Virus record (IMG/VR): IMGVR_UViG_3300020172_001625
Span: 1-33,821 of that record
Source of the DNA: a virus
Length of the DNA stretch: 33,821 nucleotides
Strand: one strand, 5' to 3'
Shown: positions 7,166-14,597 of the stretch, in pieces
How the letters are laid out: every line of letters starts with the position of its first letter
Position numbering within the stretch: the stretch's first letter is position 1
The notes under the pieces: generated by a model
Seen by the model: only the letters and a program-made list of their open reading frames with translations
Database searches by the model: none
Told to the model about the DNA's origin: nothing
Made by a program: the position numbers and the translations under genes

Positions 7166-7360
7166 GTGCCTAAACTACGCAAAGGATTTTGGTTTTACCT
7201 CCCTGTAGCGCTTCTGTCTTGGTTTTCACCAGTCACATCCGTCAAGGCAGATGCTCTTGGAGAATGGGCATATAGTCAATCTCAAAACTGTGGTGGGTAC
7301 ATTGAAGTTTCTGGTAGCGGTATTACCTTGCATGGTCCTGATAATCAATTAGCACCATAA
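7166..7360 (+). CDS. Secreted surface protein, N-terminal segment up to in-frame TAA
   Basis: 64 residues before a TAA. The start is a standard Sec signal peptide: basic N-terminus (MPKLRKG), hydrophobic core (FWFYLPVALLSWF) and a likely cleavage site after SVKA or KADA near residues 29-31. The mature part, GEWAYSQSQNCGGYIEV, begins a beta domain cut short by the TAA at 7358-7360. The same frame then stays open for 571 codons and continues the same domain (GSSCGGAHWVKVE follows directly). This segment is therefore probably the beginning of one larger protein rather than an independent gene. The GTG start lacks a ribosome site. Confidence 0.55.
   Translation: MPKLRKGFWFYLPVALLSWFSPVTSVKADALGEWAYSQSQNCGGYIEVSGSGITLHGPDNQLAP
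7358..7360 (+). other. In-frame TAA splitting the surface-protein gene (7166-9073)
   Basis: The TAA follows LAP and precedes GSSCGG in the same frame. Upstream lie the signal peptide and the first part of a beta domain; downstream lie the rest of that domain, a linker, repeats and a membrane anchor. No ribosome site precedes the first downstream GTG (7418). The codon may be a nonsense mutation, an assembly or sequencing error, or a readthrough site. The flanking CCA TAA GGT is not a classical readthrough context that I know. Confidence 0.75.
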
Positions 7361-7417
7361 GGTTCTTCTTGTGGCGGAGCACATTGGGTAAAAGTTGAAA
7401 CCACAATCCCTGCAGAT

Positions 7418-9073
7418 GTGGACACAATAGATTTCACTTGGTCATACCAAACCAACGATGGTTGGGTGTATGACCCACCGCAGTATGCAGTAAACGGTGC
7501 ATACACCTTGCTTACACAACAGAATAGTGCAACAGGTTCACTGTCTGTACCCGTTCAAGAGGGCGATATCTTTACTTTTCGTCAATACTCAATAGATACC
7601 TGTTGCCAGCCAGGTCACTTAACAATCAGTAATTTGTCTTTGTGGAACGGTATTTCACAAACAACGACTACGTCTTCCACGACTACAACTACTTCTTCTA
7701 CAACTACTTCTTCTACAACCACCACGTTAGCATCAACCACCACGACAACAACAACAACGACAACGACAACGACCCCAGTGACAACGACAACAACGACAAC
7801 AACGACAGAGCCACCCAACAATACGACTTCATCTACTTCTTCAACTTCCACAACAGTGCCAGAGCCAAGTACCACGACAACGGCGATGCCAATAAGCACC
7901 ACAACAACATCTATCGCCCCTGCCGTTCCCGAAGAGGTCGTAGAAGTACCGACAGGCACCACAACGACAGTAGTAGTGGAACCCACTCTAGAGGTGACGC
8001 TTCCCGAAGAAACACCAATACTAATCCCAGAAGAGATACCGACTGAGATAACAGATCAAATACCAGATGTAACATACCCAGATACTATCGTTGACACAGA
8101 CGAAACGCTACCGTTTGTCGGAGAAACTGTATCTGACACAGAATTAGATAACATTCTTGAGAACACATTTACCTCAGATGCTTCTACGGAAGAGATAACG
8201 GCTGCACTTGATGAGGTTTTGAGCGCCGACCTCTCAACAGAACAGTTTTCCACTGTAATGGATGCCGTACTTTCCGATACATCTGATACCGAGCAGGTGT
8301 CTGAAGTCTTAGTTTCTTTGCTGAGTTCTAATCTTTCAGGCGAAGAACTTACAATTGTAATGGATACCGTCTTTAGCGCAGAAGCAAGCGTTGAAGAAAT
8401 GGGCGCAATTGTTGAGAACATGCTGGATTCCGACCTTTCCTCGGCAGAACTAGAGGCGGTCTTTACGGCTGCTTTTGACGATGACCTGTCTGATGCTGAA
8501 ACTGTTGCTCTTGCAGAAGAAATCCTTAGTAGCCCACTTGATGACGAAGAATTTAACACTGTTATCAATGCCATCTTTGACGAAAAGGTGTCTGATGAAG
8601 TTTTGACACAGACCTTTGACGCTATTTTGACACCTGAAATCTCTGACAGCAAGTTTGCCGAAGTAGTGAATGTTCTTGAAAATGCCACCATTACAAACAA
8701 TCAGGTTGCTCAAGTGGTGGATTTGGTTATTTCTCAAGAAGGCGGAGTAAGTGAAGAGCAAGCCACCGAACTAGCAACGAGCGCCAAAGTGCTGGAAAGC
8801 GTTTCAGGAGAGCAAGCAACTGAAGTCTTTGATGCAATCGTGGCTTCGGATGTAACTTCAGAGGATGGTCTTGCAATTGTTGACGCTGTGCAGGATGCCC
8901 CAGAAGCCGTTAAGGAATCTTTTGAAGAAGAATTAAACATTTACGAGGGTGTCTTTGACACCTATACCGCAATTGGCTCAGTGATACCTGTTAGTGGGCG
9001 CAGGGTTATCATCGCCGTAACTACGGTATCATTTATACTGCCTGCACCAGTTGTTTCTAGTCGTAGACGATAA
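7418..9073 (+). CDS. Surface protein, main part: beta domain, Thr-rich linker, 17-residue repeats, C-terminal membrane anchor
   Basis: 551 residues from a GTG that has no ribosome site; the frame is open from 7361. In order: the remainder of a beta domain with paired cysteines (CC at 62-63) to about residue 78; a Thr/Ser-rich mucin-like linker at 82-165, with a TTTTVVV patch near 181-187; an acidic Pro-rich stretch to about 237; fifteen helical repeats of about 17 residues at 238-495; and a C-terminal hydrophobic helix at about 529-547 (VIIAVTTVSFILPAPVV) followed by SSRRR. This is the plan of an exported, membrane-anchored bacterial surface protein and is unusual for a phage. With the N-terminal signal peptide restored, it would be anchored outside the cell. 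Glycosyltransferase-like genes follow downstream. Confidence 0.7.
   Translation: MDTIDFTWSYQTNDGWVYDPPQYAVNGAYTLLTQQNSATGSLSVPVQEGDIFTFRQYSIDTCCQPGHLTISNLSLWNGISQTTTTSSTTTTTSSTTTSSTTTTLASTTTTTTTTTTTTTPVTTTTTTTTTEPPNNTTSSTSSTSTTVPEPSTTTTAMPISTTTTSIAPAVPEEVVEVPTGTTTTVVVEPTLEVTLPEETPILIPEEIPTEITDQIPDVTYPDTIVDTDETLPFVGETVSDTELDNILENTFTSDASTEEITAALDEVLSADLSTEQFSTVMDAVLSDTSDTEQVSEVLVSLLSSNLSGEELTIVMDTVFSAEASVEEMGAIVENMLDSDLSSAELEAVFTAAFDDDLSDAETVALAEEILSSPLDDEEFNTVINAIFDEKVSDEVLTQTFDAILTPEISDSKFAEVVNVLENATITNNQVAQVVDLVISQEGGVSEEQATELATSAKVLESVSGEQATEVFDAIVASDVTSEDGLAIVDAVQDAPEAVKESFEEELNIYEGVFDTYTAIGSVIPVSGRRVIIAVTTVSFILPAPVVSSRRR
7661..7978 (+). repeat. Thr/Ser-rich low-complexity tract
   Basis: Codons ACA/ACG/ACC/ACT dominate, giving runs such as acgacaacaacaac. 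It encodes a mucin-like TTTTSSTTTT linker interrupted by Pro-rich spacers. The tract is a microsatellite-like sequence likely to vary in length between isolates. The long opposite-strand Val-rich ORF is a by-product of this composition. Confidence 0.85.
8129..8902 (+). repeat. Tandem 51-base repeats encoding 17-residue helical units
   Basis: In the downstream protein numbering (from 7418), repeat starts fall at residues 238, 255, 272, 289, 306, 323, 340, 357, 374, 391, 408 and 425, an exact 17-residue period. Further copies start at 444, 462 and 479 after small insertions. The consensus is about LS-x-EE-x3-V-x-D-AVLS-x-D. The DNA copies are diverged, so the period is conserved at protein level, pointing to a structural solenoid or stalk. 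Confidence 0.85.
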
Positions 9074-9089
9074 GCCCACAAGCCCCGTA

Positions 9090-9107
9090 GAGCCTCCTAG
9101 GAGGCTC
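9090..9107. terminator. Perfect 18-base palindrome, hairpin or operator
   Basis: GAGCCTCCTAGGAGGCTC is its own reverse complement. As RNA it can fold into a 7-bp GC-rich stem with a CUAG loop. It lies 17 bases after the surface-protein stop and 45 bases before the next start. There is no T-tract, so it may be a weak terminator, an mRNA-stabilising hairpin or a protein-binding site. Short CGTAGA direct repeats flank it. Confidence 0.5.
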
Positions 9108-9152
9108 GTAGACAAGCGTAAATAGGCAAAACGAGCCTAACTAAGGAGCATT

Positions 9153-9329
9153 GTGAAAAGACTATGGAATGAAGTACATGGGCTGGTTTGGACACTGGCT
9201 GGAACAGGCATGGTTCTTATTACCCTGTCTGGACAAACCCTAACTTGGGGTGTGTGGATTACTGTGGCTGGTCTTGCTGTACACTTCCTTGCTGTTGCTG
9301 GAAAGGGTAGTGACACAGACGAAGAGTAG
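9153..9329 (+). CDS. Small two-helix membrane protein, holin-like
   Basis: 58 residues from a GTG with a strong TAAGGAG site seven bases upstream. Two hydrophobic helices are seen, at about residues 9-25 (HGLVWTLAGTGMVLITL) and 31-49 (TWGVWITVAGLAVHFLAVA), with a basic N-terminus (MKR) and an acidic C-terminus (DTDEE). This is a class II holin-like layout. However, an r1t-like holin already sits beside the endolysin elsewhere, and this gene sits beside glycosyltransferases. It could instead help a surface-modification system in the membrane. Function uncertain. Confidence 0.6.
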   Translation: MKRLWNEVHGLVWTLAGTGMVLITLSGQTLTWGVWITVAGLAVHFLAVAGKGSDTDEE

Positions 9330-9335
9330 AGGTTC

Positions 9336-10418
9336 ATGGGTAACAAAACGATTGGTTTTTTGACATACGATTGGGCGCACGGAACGAAGCCATTACAACC
9401 AAACGGTTGTGCGTGGTATCGCTGCTTTCTCCCCATGAAAGAGTTAGAGAAGTTTGGCTGGAAAGTTGGTATGGGCTTTCCACGCTGGCACGAAGACCAC
9501 GGATACGGGCTAATAATTGCTAACGACAAAGCCGTTCACGGTTGGGAAATTCTTGTATTTAAGTTAGTAATGCGTAAAGAAATTACCGACATGGTAAAAA
9601 TAGCAAAGAAAATGGGACAAAAAATCGTTGTAGATATTGACGACTTCTTTGAAGGTCTTGAACCAACTAATCGTGCTTATGCGGCTACAGACCCAAAACT
9701 TCACCCAGAAAATAATCGTGACCATTACTTCCACATGATTGACGAGGCAGACGCAGTAATTACGTCTACTCCATTTCTGTACGATTTTTACTCAAAGAAA
9801 AGAAAGAATGTGTTTCTAGTTCGCAACGGTATAGACATCAACCGTTGGACTATGCGTGTGGATAAAGCAAAGCGTCTACCTGTTGTTGGTTGGGTTGGTG
9901 CTACACCTTGGCGTTCTAGTGATTTAGAAAGCCTTAACCCACACGTTCCTAAGTTTTTAAAACAACATAACTTAACTTTTCATCATTCTGGTCACACAGA
10001 TAATGCTCCTTTTGCGTATTCACAACTTGGGCATTACCGACAGAAATCAACTATTATGCCAATGGCTCCAATTCTTGATTACCCTAGATTGTTCCCACCT
10101 ATAGACATTGGCTTAATTCCCCTAAACAATGTTGAATTTAACCATGCAAAATCTTTTATCAAAGGGCTTGAGTATGCTGCTGCTGGTGTTCCTTTCATTG
10201 CATCGTACTCACCTGAATATCAGTATCTTGCAGATGCTGGGGTTGGAAGGGTTGCTAAAAGCCCAGAGGAATGGAAATATCACTTAAAGGAATTACTTGA
10301 CCCAGGCATGCGTAAAGATGAGGTAATGGTAAACTACGAAACAGTTAAAGAAAAGTTTTCAATAGAAGTGTGTGGTATTGAATGGAACAAAGTAATGGAG
10401 AAAATCTCCGCACTATAA
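9336..10418 (+). CDS. GT-B fold glycosyltransferase
   Basis: 360 residues. An N-terminal Rossmann half is followed by an acceptor-side VVDIDDFFEGL at 98-108. The domain switch is FLVRNGIDINRW at 160-171, typical of GT4-type enzymes. The donor-binding half begins PVVGWVGATPWRSSDL at 182-197, and HAKSFIKGLEYAAAGVPFIAS at 270-290 is the usual nucleotide-sugar site. A retaining sugar transferase is likely; the acceptor is not shown. An AGAGG site precedes the ATG. The gene overlaps the next by 37 bases. With its neighbours it forms a three-gene sugar/methyl modification cassette directly after the Thr-rich surface protein, a plausible glycan acceptor. Confidence 0.8.
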   Translation: MGNKTIGFLTYDWAHGTKPLQPNGCAWYRCFLPMKELEKFGWKVGMGFPRWHEDHGYGLIIANDKAVHGWEILVFKLVMRKEITDMVKIAKKMGQKIVVDIDDFFEGLEPTNRAYAATDPKLHPENNRDHYFHMIDEADAVITSTPFLYDFYSKKRKNVFLVRNGIDINRWTMRVDKAKRLPVVGWVGATPWRSSDLESLNPHVPKFLKQHNLTFHHSGHTDNAPFAYSQLGHYRQKSTIMPMAPILDYPRLFPPIDIGLIPLNNVEFNHAKSFIKGLEYAAAGVPFIASYSPEYQYLADAGVGRVAKSPEEWKYHLKELLDPGMRKDEVMVNYETVKEKFSIEVCGIEWNKVMEKISAL

Positions 10419-11059
10419 GAACCCTAGAGTCTTTTAAAGACATTCACAAGGGAGAAACCATCTGGGTTCTTGGTTCTGGTGGGTCATTAGACTTCCTTGA
10501 CCCATCGTTTTTTGATGACAAAATATGTGTTGGTGTTAATTTTGTTGGGAAGACTTTTGGGTTGACTAATTATTTTACGTTTTCTCATTATCATTTAGAT
10601 TCCTTAGAGATGGCAGAATCGTCTAGATTTGTGTTTGCTCCCAAAAAAGAACATGGTGCAAGACAAGAATGGTCTGGCCCTATTCCAGCAAACGTAATTT
10701 TGTTTGAAACAACTACAGGAGAACCTGGATATAGTTTTGACCCATTTGGTAAAGACAACCCAACAGTTGGGTTGATGATTGGGAACTCAAGTATTCATGG
10801 GTCAATACATTTAGCAGCATATTTGGGTGCTAAACATATTGTCTTAGTGGGGGCTGATTGTGGAAAGTTAAATGGGGTTGACAGGTTTAATAACTATGTG
10901 CCAGGAGATAACCCGTGGTCTGAGTACAATACGAAACTAATAGAAGTAAAACGCTGGATACTAGAAAACTTTGGAGCAAAGGTTTACTCTTTAAATCCTT
11001 TTGTAAACTTCAACCTTGAAGGTGTTTCCTTTGATGGGGAAGTAAAAATAAACCTGTGA
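10382..11059 (+). CDS. DUF115/GT42-like Rossmann protein, possible glycosyltransferase
   Basis: 225 residues. The pattern IWVLGSGGSLDFLD at 27-40, followed by a new strand (CVGVNFVG), resembles the nucleotide-binding start of the DUF115/MptE-like and GT42 sialyltransferase-like superfamily (G.GPSL motif). HGSIHLAAYLGAKHIVLVGADCG in the middle also fits that family's second conserved block. The listed start lies 37 bases inside the glycosyltransferase gene; no later ATG leaves the G-rich motif intact, so I kept it. Likely role: transfer of a sugar or related group. Exact substrate unknown. Confidence 0.6.
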   Translation: MEQSNGENLRTIRTLESFKDIHKGETIWVLGSGGSLDFLDPSFFDDKICVGVNFVGKTFGLTNYFTFSHYHLDSLEMAESSRFVFAPKKEHGARQEWSGPIPANVILFETTTGEPGYSFDPFGKDNPTVGLMIGNSSIHGSIHLAAYLGAKHIVLVGADCGKLNGVDRFNNYVPGDNPWSEYNTKLIEVKRWILENFGAKVYSLNPFVNFNLEGVSFDGEVKINL

Positions 11060-11072
11060 TACTCTTTTTTGC

Positions 11073-11648
11073 ATGAAACTACTTAACGCAGGTTGTGGGA
11101 CACACTATGCCGAGGGTTGGGTAAATACCGATGTTTGGGAAAATGAGGAAACAAAACCAGACATTCGTGTAGAACCTGGAAAACCGTACCCATTTGATGA
11201 TGCAACCTTTGATGCAGTACTGATGAGTCATGTTCTAGAGCATATTGCATGGGCTGAAGTCCCTGCGTTCCTTCGTGATATGTCTCGTGTGGCTAAACCA
11301 GGTGCTCCAATGCTCATCGTTTGCCCAGATGTCTTTAAGACAATAAAATTATGGAGTGAAAAAAAACTCCCGTGGTGGCTAGTTGAAGCCGTACTAGAGC
11401 ACCAGCACATGAAACCAGAAGACCTAGGAGATAACCCTTGGTGGGATAACGCTCCACACCACTGGAATGCCCATGAGAAACGAATAGAAGATTTACTTGT
11501 AGGGATGGGGTTTCCAAGCATTGAAAATGTTTTTAGTCTTATCCCTAATGGCAACTCGTGGAAAGACAACCACATTACAGACTTAGTTTGGCCTGTTGTA
11601 GGTAAGGCTGAATGGCAACTCTGCCTGAGATTTAATAACAAACTATAA
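11073..11648 (+). CDS. Class I S-adenosylmethionine methyltransferase
   Basis: 191 residues. Motif I is LLNAGCGTHYAEGWVNTD at 3-20. The acidic strand-2 residue is D20, and PFDDATFDAVLMSHVLEH at 40-57 is the family's strand-4 block, followed by FLRDMSRVAKPGAPMLIVCP. This is the Methyltransf_11-type arrangement common in sugar and polysaccharide pathways. It starts 13 bases after the glycosyltransferase-like gene and lacks a clear ribosome site; GATACT at 11058-11063 with an upstream TG could be an extended -10. Probable role: methylation of a glycan or small-molecule product of the cassette. Confidence 0.8.
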   Translation: MKLLNAGCGTHYAEGWVNTDVWENEETKPDIRVEPGKPYPFDDATFDAVLMSHVLEHIAWAEVPAFLRDMSRVAKPGAPMLIVCPDVFKTIKLWSEKKLPWWLVEAVLEHQHMKPEDLGDNPWWDNAPHHWNAHEKRIEDLLVGMGFPSIENVFSLIPNGNSWKDNHITDLVWPVVGKAEWQLCLRFNNKL

Positions 11649-11649
11649 T
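11644..11649 (+). promoter_or_regulatory. Consensus -10 (TATAAT) positioned for a leaderless transcript
   Basis: Perfect TATAAT overlaps the previous stop codon and ends six bases before the ATG at 11656. The only purine run (GGGG) is one base from the ATG, too close to act as a ribosome site. The layout parallels the site at 7155-7160. Confidence 0.45.
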
Positions 11650-11655
11650 TGGGGT

Positions 11656-12216
11656 ATGGCTAGAGCACGAGGTTTAGGAAACGCTGGTAAAGCAAGAATC
11701 AAGGACTCCTTACAGGCGTTTGCCCTTTCTGACGAACAGACAAAAGAAAACTTATTTAACCGTGAGGAGTGCTTTGACCCTTGGGTGGCTAATACTGGTG
11801 GCGTAGATAACGCAACTGATGACATGCTGGGTGAACGAACCAACGGACAAGACAGTACTCGCTTTACTTTTGTTCAGTACTTCTTTAACCCAGAAACTAT
11901 GGTGGGGGATATATACATGGACTTCCGTGGAAAGAAGGGAAGGAAGAACCCAACCAAGTACGTATTCAACAATGTTCCTGTGTACCAAGCAAAGAGTTTC
12001 TACGAAGCCTTGTCAAAGGGTAAAACTTTTAATACTGGCGGTATGAGTGGTGGGTATGTTGATTACGACCCAGACCATTTTAATAGGCAACAAGCAACCC
12101 CGTTGGGTAGAAAACTACAGCACGGTGCGTTTAGCCAGCAACAAGCAGACCAAGGTTACCCTGATATTGAGAAACAAGATACACGGCAATCTCAACTCCC
12201 CCTTGACTGGCAATAA
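11656..12216 (+). CDS. KTSC-like domain protein
   Basis: 186 residues. Residues about 70-135 resemble a KTSC domain: FTFVQYFFNPETMVGDIYMDF, then KYVFNNVPVYQAKSFYEALSKG and FNTGGMSGGYV, matching the usual pattern of a Tyr-rich strand, a Y.F.NVP turn and a helix with SKG. The C-terminus is Gln-rich and polar (AFSQQQADQGYPD). KTSC domains are small and of unclear function, common in phages and bacteria, sometimes near structural genes. It precedes the terminase by four genes. Confidence 0.5.
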   Translation: MARARGLGNAGKARIKDSLQAFALSDEQTKENLFNREECFDPWVANTGGVDNATDDMLGERTNGQDSTRFTFVQYFFNPETMVGDIYMDFRGKKGRKNPTKYVFNNVPVYQAKSFYEALSKGKTFNTGGMSGGYVDYDPDHFNRQQATPLGRKLQHGAFSQQQADQGYPDIEKQDTRQSQLPLDWQ

Positions 12217-12234
12217 CCGCTAGTATCTAGACCC

Positions 12235-12504
12235 ATGAATAAGGTTCGTGGGCTTTGGTCTTTTTATTGGATTATCCGTAACACGGGTACTCCTAATATT
12301 CCGCATATTGCTATGGGTACATGTCAAGAACTTGGTAGGTATTGGCGTAAAGGTAAAGGACCACAATTAAGGTTTGGTCGGTATTTATTACAATTCGGAG
12401 TATGCAAGAAGAACAACATCAAGGGTGAAAGAGAAGGGCTACTATTTGCTCTTGGTGGTCGTGAGATGGATACAACAGTAGAGGAGATAAAGCAGTGGCA
12501 CTAG
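12235..12504 (+). CDS. Small basic protein of unknown function
   Basis: 89 residues with high Arg/Lys and aromatic content (RGLWSFYWIIRNTG, ELGRYWRKGKGPQLRFGRYL). The charge suggests nucleic-acid or membrane-surface contact. No ribosome site is clear; TAGTAT at 12221-12226 lies eight bases before the ATG and could be a -10. It overlaps the next gene by ten bases. Family not recognised. Confidence 0.5.
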   Translation: MNKVRGLWSFYWIIRNTGTPNIPHIAMGTCQELGRYWRKGKGPQLRFGRYLLQFGVCKKNNIKGEREGLLFALGGREMDTTVEEIKQWH

Positions 12505-12737
12505 GGATATTTAAAAAGGAAGAAAAATCACATGATAAACTTCCGCCAAGTAAAGCACAGCAACGAGCCTCTAAATTAGATAACTCCTCTTTGTATGGTT
12601 GGATGGATAACTCCATTATGTCTTTAGGCGCTTCTTTTGATGCGTGGAGATATAAAGACGCTCCTGCAAGTGAAGTTCGTGACTGTGTAGAAGCATTACA
12701 GATAATTTGGGCAGAACTAGAGAGCAGGAAGCAATGA
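12495..12737 (+). CDS. Small unknown protein before terminase
   Basis: 80 residues from a GTG that overlaps the previous gene by ten bases. The N-terminus is Lys-rich and polar (FKKEEKSHDKLPPSKAQQRASK). The C-terminus is helical (SEVRDCVEALQIIWAELESRKQ). Small genes directly before a large terminase often encode a small terminase subunit or DNA-packaging factor, and this is one of three candidates for that role. No HTH is evident. Confidence 0.5.
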   Translation: MALGIFKKEEKSHDKLPPSKAQQRASKLDNSSLYGWMDNSIMSLGASFDAWRYKDAPASEVRDCVEALQIIWAELESRKQ

Positions 12738-12970
12738 GAGCACCAGAAGAACTTAAGATGGACCGAACTATTGGACTAGCAAATGACCTAGCAATTCGTG
12801 TTCAAGCATTCCCACACAATGGTCTTTTGAAACGAATTAACTACAAGTTGGTGGCAGATACTGATGATCTGTACGATTTTCTTCTTCAAGTAGAAAAAGT
12901 GGTGGAAGACATGGAAGCAAATCGCCGCCTATTTGCTCCCAATAACCCTGACCAACTATCGCTTTTCTAA
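12734..12970 (+). CDS. Small helical protein before terminase, candidate packaging accessory
   Basis: I place the start at ATG 12734, which overlaps the previous TGA (ATGA) with a purine-rich GAGCAGGAAG upstream, rather than at an earlier TTG (12707). The product is 78 residues, largely helical, with an acidic centre (DTDDLYDFLLQVEKVVEDME) and a PNNPDQLSLF end. It lies 21 bases before the terminase. A small-terminase role is possible by position only. Confidence 0.5.
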   Translation: MRAPEELKMDRTIGLANDLAIRVQAFPHNGLLKRINYKLVADTDDLYDFLLQVEKVVEDMEANRRLFAPNNPDQLSLF

Positions 12971-12991
12971 AGTGAGGTAGGCTTGTAGGGT

Positions 12992-14557
12992 ATGTCGGAT
13001 TCCCTATTGGACCAAGAACAAGAGTTACTAGCCGAAGAATTAGTTGAGGAACTTGACGAAACCTCGGCTGAATTTGTTGACCAGTTAGTTACAAAACTGG
13101 TTCTCTTTACCGAGCAATTTTGCAATGTTGAATTATTTCCGTACCAGATTCCTATTGCGTACCGAATCATTGAATCCATTGTTTTAGGTGACGGTGAAGA
13201 AATAACTTTAATTGCAACTCGCCAATCTGGTAAGTCTGAAGTGCTCTCCAACGTACTTGCATCCATGATGGTTATCCTTCCAAAACTTTCAGGCATCTAT
13301 CCAACGTGGTTATCTAAGTTTGAAAAAGGTTTCTGGGTCGGAGTATTTGCCCCAACTGAAGACCAGGCAGACACCGTGTTTAGTCGTATCGTAAGTCGTT
13401 TGACTAGCGACCACGCTCTTGGTTTTCTTCTTGACCCTGAACTTGATGACAAGGCTACCTCTGGTGGTACTCGTGGTAAGGGAAAAATCATCACCATGAA
13501 GCGTTCTGGTTCAATTTGCCGTATGCAGACTTGTAACCCAAAAGCAAAGATTGAATCAAAAACTTACCACTTTGTGCTTATTGACGAGGCTCAGGAAGCC
13601 GATGAGTTTATGATTACCAAGTCAATCAAGCCGATGTTGGCGTTTAACAACGGAAGCATCATGCTTACTGGAACGGCTTCTCGTAACAAGTCCTATTTCT
13701 ACAAGATGATTCAATATAACAAACGGCGTATTAACCAAAGTAGAAAAGTAATACGAGACTGCCATTTTGAGTACGACTACAAAGTTGCTTCTAAGTATAA
13801 CGCTAACTACGGGAAATTTATTGCCAAAGAAAAACTACGCATTGGTGAAGACTCTGACGAATTCCAGATGTCGTATTGCAACCGATGGATGCTGGAAAAG
13901 GGAATGTTTGTTACTGAAGAACGAATGGAAAGACTCTACGACCCATCTATGCCGTTAGTAAAACAGTGGTGGCGTACCCCTGTAGTAGTGGGGATTGACG
14001 TTGCTCGGTCTAACGACTCAACGGTAGTAACCGTCTGCTGGGTGGACTGGGACCATCCAGACCCCTTTGGTTTCTACGAACACCGCATTCTTAACTGGCT
14101 AGAAATCAACGACCAAGAGTGGGAACAACAGTATTTCCAAATCATTGACTTCTTACGAAACTACGATGTACTTCGCATTGGCGTGGACTCCCAAGGTGTC
14201 GGTGGTGCTGTAGCAGAACGACTTAAGATTTTGCTGCCAAACATAGAAGTAATTGCAATGACTTCTGACTCTAAAAATCAAAACCAGCGTTGGGTACACC
14301 TTACAGAATTGATTCAACGTGAGCAATTAGTAATTCCAGGACATTCTAAGGCTCGCCGTACCCGTTCATGGAAGCGCTTTAATCAACAAATGAATGACCT
14401 TGAAAAGGTCTATCGTGGTCCATATATGCTGGCTGAAGCCCCTAATGAGAAAGGCGCATTTGATGACTACCCAGACTCATTGGCTCTTGCCTGTGCCATG
14501 TCTGTGTATGATGCTATGCCTACTATTCAAGTCGGAGAAAATCCCTTTTTCAATTAG
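12992..14557 (+). CDS. terL: Terminase large subunit
   Basis: 521 residues, normal for the family. ATPase: Walker A-like ATRQSGKS at 75-82, Walker B FVLIDEAQ at 194-201, coupling motif LTGTAS at 225-230. RNase H-like nuclease: acidic residues D336 (VVGIDVARS), D399 (RIGVDSQGVGG) and D491/D492 or D495 (FDDYPDSLALA). It packages DNA into proheads, using ATP, and cuts concatemers. The first 30 residues are strongly acidic. It starts the main virion block. No ribosome site is strong; TAGGCT at 12978-12983 lies eight bases before the ATG. Confidence 0.95.
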   Translation: MSDSLLDQEQELLAEELVEELDETSAEFVDQLVTKLVLFTEQFCNVELFPYQIPIAYRIIESIVLGDGEEITLIATRQSGKSEVLSNVLASMMVILPKLSGIYPTWLSKFEKGFWVGVFAPTEDQADTVFSRIVSRLTSDHALGFLLDPELDDKATSGGTRGKGKIITMKRSGSICRMQTCNPKAKIESKTYHFVLIDEAQEADEFMITKSIKPMLAFNNGSIMLTGTASRNKSYFYKMIQYNKRRINQSRKVIRDCHFEYDYKVASKYNANYGKFIAKEKLRIGEDSDEFQMSYCNRWMLEKGMFVTEERMERLYDPSMPLVKQWWRTPVVVGIDVARSNDSTVVTVCWVDWDHPDPFGFYEHRILNWLEINDQEWEQQYFQIIDFLRNYDVLRIGVDSQGVGGAVAERLKILLPNIEVIAMTSDSKNQNQRWVHLTELIQREQLVIPGHSKARRTRSWKRFNQQMNDLEKVYRGPYMLAEAPNEKGAFDDYPDSLALACAMSVYDAMPTIQVGENPFFN

Positions 14558-14597
14558 TGGTATTCTTATGGAAACCTTATTTTCCAAGGAGTAACAC

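Noticed and set aside
7661-7978. Repeated ACN units as a possible CRISPR or regulatory array
   Set aside because: No constant repeat length and no unique spacers; it is a codon-level low-complexity tract.
7615-7986. Long opposite-strand ORF rich in Val
   Set aside because: It is the complement of the Thr-codon tract (ACN read as NGT/GTN) and has no ribosome site or real protein character.
8056-8700. 214-codon opposite-strand ORF under the repeat array
   Set aside because: The 17-residue periodicity, acidic composition and protein architecture are on the + strand. The opposite frame is Ser/Val-rich without structure.
12707-12733. Upstream TTG start for the gene ending at 12970
   Set aside because: ATG 12734 has an ATGA overlap and a purine-rich upstream stretch; the TTG extension only reads the previous gene in another frame.
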